From: Kitasatospora sp. NA04385
Lineage (GTDB): Bacteria; Actinomycetota; Actinomycetes; Streptomycetales; Streptomycetaceae
Reading direction: 5' to 3'
Length of the DNA: 64,000 bases
NCBI RefSeq assembly: GCF_013364235.1
Contig: NZ_CP054919.1
Coordinates: 2,150,810-2,214,809, forward strand
Below, piece by piece: positions 25,688-33,852 of the stretch. Below the pieces are notes generated by a model, which searched no databases, was not told where the DNA came from, and saw only the letters and a list, made by a program, of their open reading frames with translations. The translations under genes and the position numbers were made by a program. Numbering within the stretch: the stretch's first letter is position 1; every line of letters begins with the position of its first letter.

Positions 25688-27070
25688 TCACTGCATCGTG
25701 TCGAGGATCTCCTGGACCATCTCCATCGTGGTGCCCGGGTGCAGGAAGGCGAAGCGGGCGACCGTCTCGCCGTCCCAGCCGGTGGGGGTGACGAAGCCGA
25801 CCTGGTCGGCGAGGAGCTGCCGGGACCAGCGGTAGTAGTCGTCGTGGGTCCAGCCCTTGCGGCGGAAGCAGACGGCGGAGAGCTGCGGGTCGTGGAGGAG
25901 TTCGAGGTGCTCGGTGTCGCGGATGAGCTGCGCGGTGGCGCGGGCGAGGCGCAGGCCGGCCTCGACGGCGTCGGTGTAGGCCTGGACGCCGTGGACGGCG
26001 AGCGAGAACCAGAGCGGGAGGCCGCGGGCCCGCCGGGTGAGGTGGTAGGCGTAGTCGGTGGGGTTCCACTCGTCGCCCTCGGTGTGCAGGACGTCGAGGT
26101 AGGAGGCGTCCTGGGTGTGGACGGCGCGGGCCAGGCGCGGTTCGCGGTAGAGCAGGGCGGCGCAGTCGAACGGGGCGAACAGCCACTTGTGCGGGTCGAC
26201 GACGAAGCTGTCGGCGTGCTCGATGCCGTCGTAGCGCGCGCGGACCGAGGGGGCGAACAGCCCGGCGCCGCCGTAGGCGCCGTCGACGTGGAACCAGAGG
26301 TCGTGCTCGCGGGCGACCTCGGCGATGCCGGCCAGGTCGTCGACGATGCCCTCGTTGGTGGTGCCGGCGGTGCCGACGACGGCGATGACGGTCTCGGGGT
26401 GCGGGTCGGCGGCGAGGGTGGCGCGCAGGGCGTCCCCGGTGAGGCGGCGGTCGACGGCGGGGACGAGGAAGGGCTCGACGCCGATGATGTTGAAGGTGTT
26501 CTTGACCGAGGAGTGCACCTGGTCGGCGACGGCGATCCGGAGCCGGGCCTCGGGGCCACCGTGCTCATTCTTTTGGGCCAGCCGGCGGCGGGCGGTGTCG
26601 CGGGCGACGACCAGCGCGGAGAGGTTGCCGGCCGAGCCGCCGGAGACGAAGGTGCCGCCGGCGCTCGCGGGCAGGCCGGCCCGGTCCGCTATCAGGCGCA
26701 GCACCTGGTTCTCGGCGGCGATCGCGCCGGCCGCCTCCAGCCAGGAGATGCCCTGCAGGGAGGCGCAGGAGACGACCATGTCGAAGAGCAGGGCGGCCTT
26801 GGTGGGGGCGCAGGGGATGAAGGAGAGGTAGCGGGGGCTGTCGGCGGAGATGACGGCGCGGGAGAGCTCGTGGTCGTAGAGCTTGAGCACGTCGGCGGGG
26901 TGGTTGCCGTGGTCGTTCAGCAGCCCGGCGAGCGCCTCGCGCAGGTGGGCGCCGTCGCCGGGGTGGTCGAGCGGGACGGGGTCGTACTGCAGGCGTTCGC
27001 GCATGTAGTCGAAGACGAGGTCGACCAGCTGGTTGTCCGGCTTGTGCATGCGGTCGGGGGCTGCGTACAC
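25688..27070 (-). CDS. pyridoxal-dependent amino-acid decarboxylase (group II, AADC/DDC-like)
   Basis: 460-aa PLP enzyme. Motifs: 'FVSGGSAGNLSAL', 'LWFHVDGAYGG' (Asp to the pyridine nitrogen) and the cofactor lysine Lys295 in 'DPHKWLF'. The family decarboxylates aromatic amino acids, Glu, 2,4-diaminobutyrate or similar; the substrate cannot be fixed from sequence. The GTG at 27070 has AGAGGA 5 nt upstream. An ATG at 27106 has no ribosome site, and a TACGCT box just upstream of it would start transcription near 27104, which favours the GTG. An Lrp/AsnC regulator is encoded immediately upstream on the same strand and may control it. Confidence 0.87.
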   Translation of the reverse strand: MYAAPDRMHKPDNQLVDLVFDYMRERLQYDPVPLDHPGDGAHLREALAGLLNDHGNHPADVLKLYDHELSRAVISADSPRYLSFIPCAPTKAALLFDMVVSCASLQGISWLEAAGAIAAENQVLRLIADRAGLPASAGGTFVSGGSAGNLSALVVARDTARRRLAQKNEHGGPEARLRIAVADQVHSSVKNTFNIIGVEPFLVPAVDRRLTGDALRATLAADPHPETVIAVVGTAGTTNEGIVDDLAGIAEVAREHDLWFHVDGAYGGAGLFAPSVRARYDGIEHADSFVVDPHKWLFAPFDCAALLYREPRLARAVHTQDASYLDVLHTEGDEWNPTDYAYHLTRRARGLPLWFSLAVHGVQAYTDAVEAGLRLARATAQLIRDTEHLELLHDPQLSAVCFRRKGWTHDDYYRWSRQLLADQVGFVTPTGWDGETVARFAFLHPGTTMEMVQEILDTMQ

Positions 27071-27206
27071 GGGTGTCCTCTTCGCTGCGGGCGGTGCTGG
27101 GGTCATGATCAGCGTAGGCAGCGGGGGTGTGCGGGCGCGCGTCGGAACGCGGCCGTCCGGGGCCGGTTTCCTGCGTGTTCGGGCGGGGGCGCGCAGGAAA
27201 GCTGCG

Positions 27207-27683
27207 TCAGATGAGCTGGGAGAGGACGACCGAGGAGCGGCTGCGCTGGACGCCGGGCTCCTTGCGGATGCGCTCGATGACCGCTTCCAGGTGGCGGGTG
27301 TCGGCGGCGCGCAGGTGGACCAGGGCGTCGGGGTCGCCGGTGACCGTCCAGGCGGCGGCGACCTCGGGGAACTGGCGCAGCGAGGCGAGCAGTTCCTCGG
27401 GCGAGGTGCGGGGGCGGCAGTAGACCTCGACGAAGGCCTCGGTGCGCCAGCCGAGCAGGTCGGGGTCGAGGACGACGGTGAAGCCGCGGACCGCGCCGCG
27501 CGCCCGCAGCCGGTCGATCCGGCGGCGGACGGCGGTGGCGGAGAGGTTGGTGAGCAGGCCGATCTCGGCGTAGGAGGCGCGGCCGTCGCGGCTGAGGTGT
27601 TCGAGCAGCAGGCGGTCGGTGTCGTCGAGGCCGGGCCCGTCCGGCCGGACGGGCCCGAGGTCGGGCGGCCGGTGGGTGCTCAT
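27207..27683 (-). CDS. Lrp/AsnC-family transcriptional regulator
   Basis: 158 aa. N-terminal helix-turn-helix ('LDDTDRLLLEHLSRDGRASYAEIG', 'SATAVRRRIDRL') followed by the RAM ligand domain ('VVLDPDLLGWRTEAFVEVY' region, 'VTGDPDALVHLRAAD'). Such proteins sense amino acids and form octamers. Its placement 136 bases upstream of the decarboxylase, same strand, suggests it regulates that gene or responds to its substrate. ATG 27683 is the only start near the domain. Confidence 0.9.
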   Translation of the reverse strand: MSTHRPPDLGPVRPDGPGLDDTDRLLLEHLSRDGRASYAEIGLLTNLSATAVRRRIDRLRARGAVRGFTVVLDPDLLGWRTEAFVEVYCRPRTSPEELLASLRQFPEVAAAWTVTGDPDALVHLRAADTRHLEAVIERIRKEPGVQRSRSSVVLSQLI

Positions 27684-27773
27684 GGCGGGGCTCCACGGTG
27701 GTGCGGGTGAGGGTGGTGAGCCGTGGGAGGAACGACTCTGCGGAGCCCATTGTCGCGGACGGCCGGAACCGGG

Positions 27774-28700
27774 TCAGTCCACCAGCAGGACGATCTTGCC
27801 GCGGGTGCGGCCCTCGGCGTTGAGGGCCTGGGCGGAGGCGGCCTGGCTGAGCGGGAAGGTGGAGGCGACGGGGACGGTGAGCAGGCCCTCGTCGGCGAGC
27901 CGGGCGACGGCGGCGAGGTCCTCGGGGTCGGGGCGGGTGAAGACGTAGCGGCCGCCGCGGGCGGTGACGGTGTAGTCGACCACGGAGGCGATCCGGGTGG
28001 GGTCCTTGAGCAGGCCGGCGGAGGTCTCGACGGCGTCGCCGCCGATCAGGTCGAGCGCGGCGTCGACGCCCTCGGGGGCCAGGGCGCGGACGCGTTCGGC
28101 GAGGCCGGGGCCGTAGGTGACGGGGTCGACGCCCAGGCCGCGCAGGAAGGTGTGGTTGTGCTCCCCGGCGGTGCCGATGACCCGGGCGCCGAGCGCGGTG
28201 GCGACCTGGCAGGCGATCGAGCCGACGCCGCCGGCCGCCGCGTGGATCAGCACGGTCTCGCCGCGGCGCAGCCCGAGCGCCCCGACCAGGGTCTGCTGGG
28301 CGGTGAGCCCGGCGGTGGGGAGTCCGCCGGCCTCGGCCCAGTCGAGGGCCGCGGGTTTGCGGGCCAGGGTGCGGACGGGGGCGGCGACGAGTTCGGCGTA
28401 GGTGCCGTGCTCGATGACGTCCTTGCGGACGTAGCCGATCACCTCGTCGCCGGGGGCGTACTCGGTGACGGCGCCGCCGACGGCCTGGACGGTGCCGGCC
28501 AGGTCGAAGCCCACGACCAGGGGGAAGTGCGCGTCGAGGACGCCGTCGAGGTGTCCCTCGCGGATCTTCCAGTCGACGGGGTTGACGCCGACCGCGCGGG
28601 TGCGGACGAGTACGGTGTCGGGGCCGACCTTCGGGTCGGGGAGCTCGGTGTACTCGACCACGTCGGGGCCGCCGTAGCGGTTGATCGCGATTGCCTTCAT
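27774..28700 (-). CDS. zinc-independent MDR-type quinone/NADPH oxidoreductase
   Basis: 308-aa medium-chain dehydrogenase/reductase. GroES-like N-terminal half ('GVNPVDWKIREG', 'VVGFDLAGTVQAVG') and a Rossmann half with the NADPH loop 'AAAGGVGSIACQVA'. The zinc-ligand cysteines of alcohol dehydrogenases are missing, as in quinone reductases. It probably reduces quinones or enones using NADPH. ATG 28700 gives the family start 'KAIAINRYG'; its GGAGG lies unusually close to the ATG. It diverges from nadA. Confidence 0.87.
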   Translation of the reverse strand: MKAIAINRYGGPDVVEYTELPDPKVGPDTVLVRTRAVGVNPVDWKIREGHLDGVLDAHFPLVVGFDLAGTVQAVGGAVTEYAPGDEVIGYVRKDVIEHGTYAELVAAPVRTLARKPAALDWAEAGGLPTAGLTAQQTLVGALGLRRGETVLIHAAAGGVGSIACQVATALGARVIGTAGEHNHTFLRGLGVDPVTYGPGLAERVRALAPEGVDAALDLIGGDAVETSAGLLKDPTRIASVVDYTVTARGGRYVFTRPDPEDLAAVARLADEGLLTVPVASTFPLSQAASAQALNAEGRTRGKIVLLVD

Positions 28701-28812
28701 GCCTCCAGCCAACCGGACGGTGCGGCGGGTCCTCGCGCCGGAAGCATCCATCCTGGTGAGCGGTTCTCGTCACATCGACGAAGCGGCCATCGTCAGGCTG
28801 ACGACAACCGGT

Positions 28813-28823
28813 TATCATAGATA
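28813..28823. repeat. small palindrome TATC-ATA-GATA upstream of nadA
   Basis: An 11-bp palindrome in the only AT-rich patch of the MDR/nadA divergent region, followed by a second GATAG-like copy 9 bases on. TATCAT also fits a -10 box. It may be an operator overlapping the nadA promoter; no known regulator site was recognised. Confidence 0.35.
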
Positions 28824-28881
28824 GCGTCAGATAGACGAGAAGGCTGGTGTCAATCCGGCCGCACCAGGAGGGCAGCCGCCC

Positions 28882-30063
28882 GTGACCACCACCACCGAGA
28901 CCTACGGCGTCGACCCCACCCCCTCGCCGCTCGCCCTGCTGCTGCTCGGCCGCGAGGCCGACCCGAACAGCGAGCGCGGCGTCGAGTGCCCCGGCGACCT
29001 GCCCGCCGCCTCCGACCCCGACCTGGTGGCGCGCGCCCGCGCCGCGAAGGAGAAGCTCGGCGACCGGGTCTTCATCCTGGGCCACCACTACCAGCGCGAC
29101 GAGGTCATCGAGTTCGCCGACGTCACCGGCGACTCCTTCAAGCTGGCCCGGGACGCGGCGGCCCGCCCGGAGGCCGAGTACATCGTCTTCTGCGGCGTGC
29201 ACTTCATGGCCGAGTCCGCCGACATCCTCACCTCCGAGCGCCAGCAGGTCGTCCTGCCGGACCTGGCGGCCGGCTGCTCGATGGCCGACATGGCCACCGC
29301 CGAGCAGGTCGCCGAGTGCTGGGACGTGCTGACCGAGGCGGGCGTCGCGGACGTCACCGTGCCGGTGTCGTACATGAACTCCTCGGCCGACATCAAGGCG
29401 TTCACCGGCAAGCACGGCGGCACCATCTGCACCTCCTCCAACGCCGAGCGGGCGCTGGAGTGGGCCTTCGAGCAGGGCGAGAAGGTGCTGTTCCTGCCGG
29501 ACCAGCACCTGGGGCGCAACACCGCGGTGCTGGAGATGGGCATCCCGCTGGACGAGTGCGTGCTCTACAACCCGCACAAGCCGAACGGCGGCCTGACCGC
29601 CGAGCAGCTGCGGGACGCGAAGATGATCCTGTGGCGCGGGCACTGCTCGGTGCACGGCCGCTTCAGCGTGGAGTCGGTGAACGAGGTCCGCGAGCGCATC
29701 CCGGGCGTGACGGTGCTGGTGCACCCGGAGTGCCGGCACGAGGTGGTCACCGCGGCCGACATGGTGGGCTCGACCGAGTACATCATCAAGGCGCTGGACG
29801 CCGCCGAGCCCGGCTCGAAGTGGGCGATCGGCACCGAGCTGAACCTGGTGCGCCGGCTGGCCAAGGCGCACCCGGACAAGGAGGTCGTCTTCCTCGACCG
29901 CACCGTGTGCTTCTGCTCGACCATGAACCGGATCGACCTGCCGCACCTGGTGTGGGCGCTGGAGTCGCTGGTCGAGGGCCGGGTGCCGAACGTGATCACG
30001 GTGGACGCCGAGACCGAGAAGCACGCCAAGGCCGCGCTGGACCGGATGCTGGCCCTGCCGTAA
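28882..30063 (+). CDS. nadA: quinolinate synthase
   Basis: 393 aa. [4Fe-4S] enzyme that condenses iminoaspartate with dihydroxyacetone phosphate to quinolinate, the entry to NAD synthesis. Family motifs: 'ILGHHYQRDEVIEFAD', 'GDSFKLA', 'FCGVHFMAE' (Cys104), 'HPEC' (Cys284) and 'CFCSTM' (Cys343/345); these cysteines are candidate cluster ligands. GTG 28882 has GGAGGG 9 nt upstream. No nadB or nadC is adjacent. A strong terminator follows, so it is a single-gene unit. Cluster supply could come from the ErpA and desulfurase encoded 4-8 kb upstream. Confidence 0.95.
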   Translation: MTTTTETYGVDPTPSPLALLLLGREADPNSERGVECPGDLPAASDPDLVARARAAKEKLGDRVFILGHHYQRDEVIEFADVTGDSFKLARDAAARPEAEYIVFCGVHFMAESADILTSERQQVVLPDLAAGCSMADMATAEQVAECWDVLTEAGVADVTVPVSYMNSSADIKAFTGKHGGTICTSSNAERALEWAFEQGEKVLFLPDQHLGRNTAVLEMGIPLDECVLYNPHKPNGGLTAEQLRDAKMILWRGHCSVHGRFSVESVNEVRERIPGVTVLVHPECRHEVVTAADMVGSTEYIIKALDAAEPGSKWAIGTELNLVRRLAKAHPDKEVVFLDRTVCFCSTMNRIDLPHLVWALESLVEGRVPNVITVDAETEKHAKAALDRMLALP

Positions 30064-30080
30064 CGATTCGCCGCACGTGG

Positions 30081-30118
30081 GAAGGGCGGGCACCCCCCGG
30101 TGGGGGTGCCCGCCCTTC
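30081..30118. terminator. bidirectional terminator between nadA and pspAA
   Basis: Perfect 16-bp inverted repeat GAAGGGCGGGCACCCC / GGGGTGCCCGCCCTTC with a 6-nt loop, between converging genes. Confidence 0.85.
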
Positions 30119-30137
30119 GTCACGTACCGCGCCCGAA

Positions 30138-30431
30138 CTACTCCGGGAGGCCGGGGATCAGGCCGTCGCCCTCGTCCCGCAGCAGCTCGCGGACCTGCTC
30201 CAGGGACGCCTCGGCGTCCGGCAGGATCAGGTCCGACGGCTCCAGCGACTCCGGCGGAAGCGGCGTTCCGACCTCACGGACGGCCGCGAGGAGGCTGCCG
30301 AGCGCGGCCCGGAAGGCCTCCTCGTCGCCCGCCTCGACGGCCTGGAGCAGTTCGTCGTCCAGCTGGTTCAGCCGGTTCAGGTCGCCCTCGGCGACCTCGA
30401 ACTGCCCCTCACCCAAGACCCGCATGATCAT
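30138..30431 (-). CDS. pspAA: PspA-associated protein PspAA
   Basis: 97-aa acidic protein matching the PspAA family, a small beta/alpha domain found almost only beside PspA in actinobacteria and archaea ('MRVLGEGQFEV', 'LNRLNQLDDELLQAVEAGDE'). It is thought to work with PspA at the membrane in envelope-stress defence; the mechanism is not settled. The first ATG (30431) has GGAG 10 nt upstream. It follows pspA by 25 bases in the same direction and is surely co-transcribed. Confidence 0.8.
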   Translation of the reverse strand: MIMRVLGEGQFEVAEGDLNRLNQLDDELLQAVEAGDEEAFRAALGSLLAAVREVGTPLPPESLEPSDLILPDAEASLEQVRELLRDEGDGLIPGLPE

Positions 30432-30456
30432 GCTGGTGCGTCTCCCCTGGCTCCGC

Positions 30457-31248
30457 TTACTTCTGGTAGTTGATGGTGGGCGGCGGCGGGGTGTCGTTCT
30501 TCCCCTGCTCGATCGCCTGCGGCTGGGAGGCGGGGCTGCCGCCGGTCAGCTCGGCCTTCATCCGGGCCAGCTCCAGCTCGACGTCGCTGCCGCCGGCCAC
30601 CCGCTCCAGCTCGGCCTCGATGTCGTCCTTGCGGCCGAGGCCGCTGGCGTCGTCGAGCGCTCCGGAGGCCAGCAGCTCGTCGATCGCGCCCGCGCGGGCC
30701 TGCATCTGCGCGGTCTTGTCCTCCGCGCGCTGGATCGCCAGGCCGACGTCGCCCATCTCCTCGGAGATGCCGGAGAAGGACTCCGCGATCCGGGTCTGCG
30801 CCTGGGCGGCCGTGTAGGTGGCCTTGATGGTCTCCTTCTTGGTGCGGAAGGCGTCCACCTTGGCCTGCAGGCGCTGGGAGGCCAGCGTGAGCTTCTCCTC
30901 CTCGCCCTGCAGGGCCTGGTACTGCGTCTCCAGGTCGGTGATCTGGGTCTGCAGGTTGGCCTTGCGGCTGAGCGCCTCGCGGGCCAGGTCCTCGCGGCCG
31001 AGGGACAGCGCCTTGCGGCCCTGGTCCTCGTACTTCGAGGACTGCTGCTGGAGCTGGGTCAGCTGGAGTTCCAGGCGCTTGCGGGAGGTGGCCACGTCGG
31101 CGACGCCCCTGCGCACCTTCTGCAGCAGTTCCAGCTGCTTCTGGTAGGAGTAGTCGAGCGTTTCGCGCGGGTCCTCCGCCCGGTCCAAGGCCTTGTTCGC
31201 CTTGGAGCGGAAGATCAGCCCCATACGCTTCATGATTCCGTCGCTCAT
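30457..31248 (-). CDS. pspA: phage-shock protein A (PspA/IM30/Vipp1 family)
   Basis: 263 aa. Almost entirely alpha-helical coiled coil, as in the ESCRT-III-like PspA family, starting with the membrane-binding amphipathic N-terminus 'RMGLIFRSKANKALD'. It would polymerise on the inner membrane and counter proton leak and envelope damage, a plausible companion to the respiratory and wall-remodelling genes here. A disordered Pro/Gln-rich tail (about 35 residues) ends the protein. ATG 31248 is used; an internal ATG at 31233 would also keep the amphipathic helix. First gene of pspA-pspAA. Confidence 0.93.
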   Translation of the reverse strand: MSDGIMKRMGLIFRSKANKALDRAEDPRETLDYSYQKQLELLQKVRRGVADVATSRKRLELQLTQLQQQSSKYEDQGRKALSLGREDLAREALSRKANLQTQITDLETQYQALQGEEEKLTLASQRLQAKVDAFRTKKETIKATYTAAQAQTRIAESFSGISEEMGDVGLAIQRAEDKTAQMQARAGAIDELLASGALDDASGLGRKDDIEAELERVAGGSDVELELARMKAELTGGSPASQPQAIEQGKNDTPPPPTINYQK

Positions 31249-31440
31249 GGGCCTCGATAGCCCCCTTCTTCGGGCCTGGGTTTGCGTCTCGTGACAGGTC
31301 GAGTGTATGCGCGGTGCGGCCCCCGGCGCAGTCCACCGGCCTGCAACAATGCTGCTACAGCGGGCGGGCGTTCGGCATCGTCCTCACGATCGATATCGCT
31401 TCGCGTCCGGGGCAGGGCCGGAAACCCGCCGGTCAACCCG

Positions 31441-31446
31441 TACGCT
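31441..31446 (+). promoter_or_regulatory. -10 box for the leaderless DUF3043 transcript
   Basis: TACGCT 6 nt before the GTG start at 31453; the purines between are too close to the start to serve as a ribosome site. Confidence 0.55.
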
Positions 31447-31452
31447 GGGAGT

Positions 31453-32055
31453 GTGTTTCGACGCCGCTCTGATGAATCCGCCGCCTCCTCCTCCACCGTC
31501 ACCATGACGAAGGAGGACGAGAAGCCGCCCCGCGACCCGCAGGCTCCCAAGGGTCGGCCCACGCCCAAGCGCAGTGAGGCCGAGGCCCACCGGAAGACCC
31601 GGGTCACCGTCCCCAAGGACCGCAAGGAGGCCGCCAAGCAGGCGCGCCAGCGGGTCCGGGTGGAGCGCGAGAAGCAGCGCACCGCGCTGCTGGAGGGCGA
31701 CGAGCGCGCCCTGCCGCCGCGCGACAAGGGGCCGGTGCGGCGCTACGTCCGCGACTTCATCGACTCCCGGTGGGCCGCGGCCGAGTTCTTCCTGCCGTAC
31801 GCGGTCGTGGTGCTGGTGCTCAGCATCACCAAGGTCAACTACCTGCAGCTGCTCTCCACGCTGCTGTTCATGGTCTTCTTCGTGGTCGTCATCCTGGACT
31901 TCGTCCGGATCGGCTTCCAGCTGCGCAAGGGCCTCGCTCAACGCTTCCCCGGCCAGGACACCCGCGGCGCGGTGATGTACGGCCTGATGCGCACCCTGCA
32001 GATGCGCCGGCTGCGGCTGCCCAAGCCGATGGTCAAGCGGGGCGAGCGGCCCTGA
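31453..32055 (+). CDS. DUF3043 membrane protein
   Basis: 200 aa. N-terminal half is strongly basic and disordered (Lys/Arg/Glu-rich, 'PKDRKEAAKQARQR'), then two membrane helices (about residues 112-130 and 136-155) and a basic C-terminal tail 'RTLQMRRLRLPKP'. This is the actinobacterial DUF3043 layout; function unknown. GTG 31453 gives the family start 'FRRRSDE' and matches a leaderless promoter. The stop overlaps the apparent CTG start of the next gene. Confidence 0.85.
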   Translation: MFRRRSDESAASSSTVTMTKEDEKPPRDPQAPKGRPTPKRSEAEAHRKTRVTVPKDRKEAAKQARQRVRVEREKQRTALLEGDERALPPRDKGPVRRYVRDFIDSRWAAAEFFLPYAVVVLVLSITKVNYLQLLSTLLFMVFFVVVILDFVRIGFQLRKGLAQRFPGQDTRGAVMYGLMRTLQMRRLRLPKPMVKRGERP

Positions 32056-32966
32056 CCGCGGAAGCGGTCCCGCCGTACTGGGCCCCGCCGGCGCAGCAGC
32101 CGGTCGGGGCCTTCGGCGCACCGGGCGTCCCCGCGCAGCACGGGCCCGCGTACGGGTACCTGCCGCAGGGCCGGCACGGGCGGCTCCCGGCCCGCGGGGG
32201 GCCGTACCACAGCGGGGCCGGCGAGTGGCTGGAGCGGCACGGCGGGCTGCACAACCTGGTCCGCCAGGAGCTGGTCACCCGGCAGCTGGCCGAGCAGCTC
32301 ACCCGCGGCGTCGCGCTGCGGGTGCTGGACGTCGGCTGCGCCGAGGGCGTGCAGGCGCTGCGGCTGGCCCGGGCCGGCCACTTCGTCACCGGCATCGACC
32401 CGGATCCGGTCACCCTGGGCATCGCGCACCAGGCGCTGGCCGCCGAGTCGCCGGAGGTCCGCGAGCGCGTCCAGCTGCTCACCGGCGACGGCCACCAGGT
32501 CGGCCGCTGGTTCGGGCCGCGCAGCTTCGACCTGGTGCTCTGCCACGGCCCCCTGATGTACCTGCCGGACCCGGAGCCGATGCTCGCCTCGGTGGCGCGC
32601 ATCCTGGCCCCCGGCGGCCTGCTCTCGCTGCTGGTCCGCAACGGGGACGCGCTGGCCATGCGGCCCGGGCTGACCGGGGACTGGCGGGCCTGTCAGGAGT
32701 CCTTCGACTCCACCCGCTACACCAACCGGCTCGGCCTGCCCGCCCGCGCGGACCGCCTCGCCGAACTCTCCGGCACGCTGGCCGGCTTCGCCGTCCCGGT
32801 CCGCCACTGGTACGGGGTGCGGGTCTTCACCGACACCATGCCGGACGAGGCCGCCCCGGTCGACGGCCGGCAGCTCGCCCAGCTGCTGGACTCCGAGGAG
32901 CGGGCCGGCCGGCAGGACCCCTACCGGCACGTCGCCGCGCTGCTGCACGTCGTCGCCGAGAAGTAG
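32052..32966 (+). CDS. class I SAM-dependent methyltransferase with an apparent CTG start
   Basis: 304 aa if read from CTG 32052. Rossmann methyltransferase core: motif I 'VLDVGCAEGVQALRLA', acidic end of strand 2 'GIDPDP', 'GDGHQVG', and 'LAPGGLLSLLVRN'. The first about 60 residues are Pro/Gly-rich. In this frame there is no ATG, GTG or TTG between the end of DUF3043 and motif I. CTG overlapping the DUF3043 stop as CTGA mimics the usual ATGA/GTGA coupling, so a CTG start is the best reading. Substrate unknown. Confidence 0.8.
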   Translation: MTAEAVPPYWAPPAQQPVGAFGAPGVPAQHGPAYGYLPQGRHGRLPARGGPYHSGAGEWLERHGGLHNLVRQELVTRQLAEQLTRGVALRVLDVGCAEGVQALRLARAGHFVTGIDPDPVTLGIAHQALAAESPEVRERVQLLTGDGHQVGRWFGPRSFDLVLCHGPLMYLPDPEPMLASVARILAPGGLLSLLVRNGDALAMRPGLTGDWRACQESFDSTRYTNRLGLPARADRLAELSGTLAGFAVPVRHWYGVRVFTDTMPDEAAPVDGRQLAQLLDSEERAGRQDPYRHVAALLHVVAEK

Positions 32967-32987
32967 CCGCCGGGGCGGCCCCGGGCC

Positions 32988-33188
32988 TCAGTCCTCGTGC
33001 AGGCTCATCGGGTAGACGTCCCGCCCGTCCTCGACCAGGACGACCCGGTCCGCCCCGCCCTCCAGCAGCGCCTGCCACTCCTCGCCGATCCAGGTCTCCG
33101 CGTCTCCCTGGCTGGAGAACTCCTCGGCGCCGTTCGCCGGCTCCACCACGGTGCCGTCGCTCTTCTCGTACCGCCAGGTCCACACCAT
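32988..33188 (-). CDS. small conserved hypothetical protein (66 aa)
   Basis: Begins 'VWTWRYEKSDG' and contains 'FSSQGDAETWIGEEWQALL' and 'VVLVEDGRDVYPM'. This pattern is that of a small actinobacterial protein of unknown function commonly found beside the cob genes. ATG 33188 has GAGGAG 6 nt upstream, a strong site; the open frame extends upstream without support. No signal or membrane segment. It diverges from cobU. Confidence 0.75.
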   Translation of the reverse strand: MVWTWRYEKSDGTVVEPANGAEEFSSQGDAETWIGEEWQALLEGGADRVVLVEDGRDVYPMSLHED

Positions 33189-33280
33189 GCCGGGCTCCTC
33201 CGCGAGTCGTGCCACTGGGGTTGTGACGGTAGCGTGCCCACCCGGTCGGGGGGCGAAGCTCCGTCCGGCAGGATGATCGC

Positions 33281-33841
33281 ATGGCACTCCCCCGCACCCT
33301 GATCCTCGGCGGCGCCCGCTCCGGCAAGTCCACCCGGGCCGAGCTGCTGCTCGCCGACCGCCCCGACGTGCTGTACGTGGCCACCTCCGGCAGCCGGGAG
33401 GGCGACGCCGACTGGGCCCGCCGGGTCGACCTGCACCGGGCCCGGCGGCCGTCCTCCTGGCGGACCGCGGAGACCTGCGCGCTGGAGGAGGTGCTGGCGG
33501 ACGGCTCCGACCCCGCCCCGGTGCTGATCGACTGCCTGGCGCTGTGGCTGACCGCCGTCATGGACGAGTGCGGCGCCTGGGACGACGCGCGCTGGCCGGC
33601 CGGCGGCCAGGAGGCGGTGGAGGCGCGCTGCGCGGCGCTGGCCGCGGCCTGGGGCGGGACGCGGCGGGAGGTGGTCGCGGTCTCCAACGAGGTCGGGATG
33701 GGCGTCGTCCCCGCCACCGCGGCCGGACGGCGCTTCCGGGACACCCTCGGGCGGCTCAACATGGCGGTGGCCGACGCCTCCGAGCAGGTGCTGCTGGTGG
33801 TGGCCGGACAGGTGCTGACCATCAAAGCGGCGGCCGTGTAG
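33281..33841 (+). CDS. cobU: adenosylcobinamide kinase / guanylyltransferase
   Basis: 186 aa. Bifunctional enzyme of nucleotide-loop assembly of cobalamin: phosphorylates adenosylcobinamide and adds GMP. P-loop 'GGARSGKS' at residues 10-17, 'VLYVATS', 'HRARRPSSW' and 'VSNEVGMGVVPATAAGRRFRD' are family motifs. ATG 33281 overlaps nothing; the next gene starts 11 bases after the stop. No cobalamin riboswitch is visible upstream. First of cobU-cobT-cobS. Confidence 0.94.
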   Translation: MALPRTLILGGARSGKSTRAELLLADRPDVLYVATSGSREGDADWARRVDLHRARRPSSWRTAETCALEEVLADGSDPAPVLIDCLALWLTAVMDECGAWDDARWPAGGQEAVEARCAALAAAWGGTRREVVAVSNEVGMGVVPATAAGRRFRDTLGRLNMAVADASEQVLLVVAGQVLTIKAAAV

Positions 33842-33852
33842 ATTGCCGAGCG

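Noticed and set aside
33100..33281. Cobalamin riboswitch before cobU
   Set aside because: The region upstream of cobU is largely the divergent small gene and shows no B12-box-like sequence.
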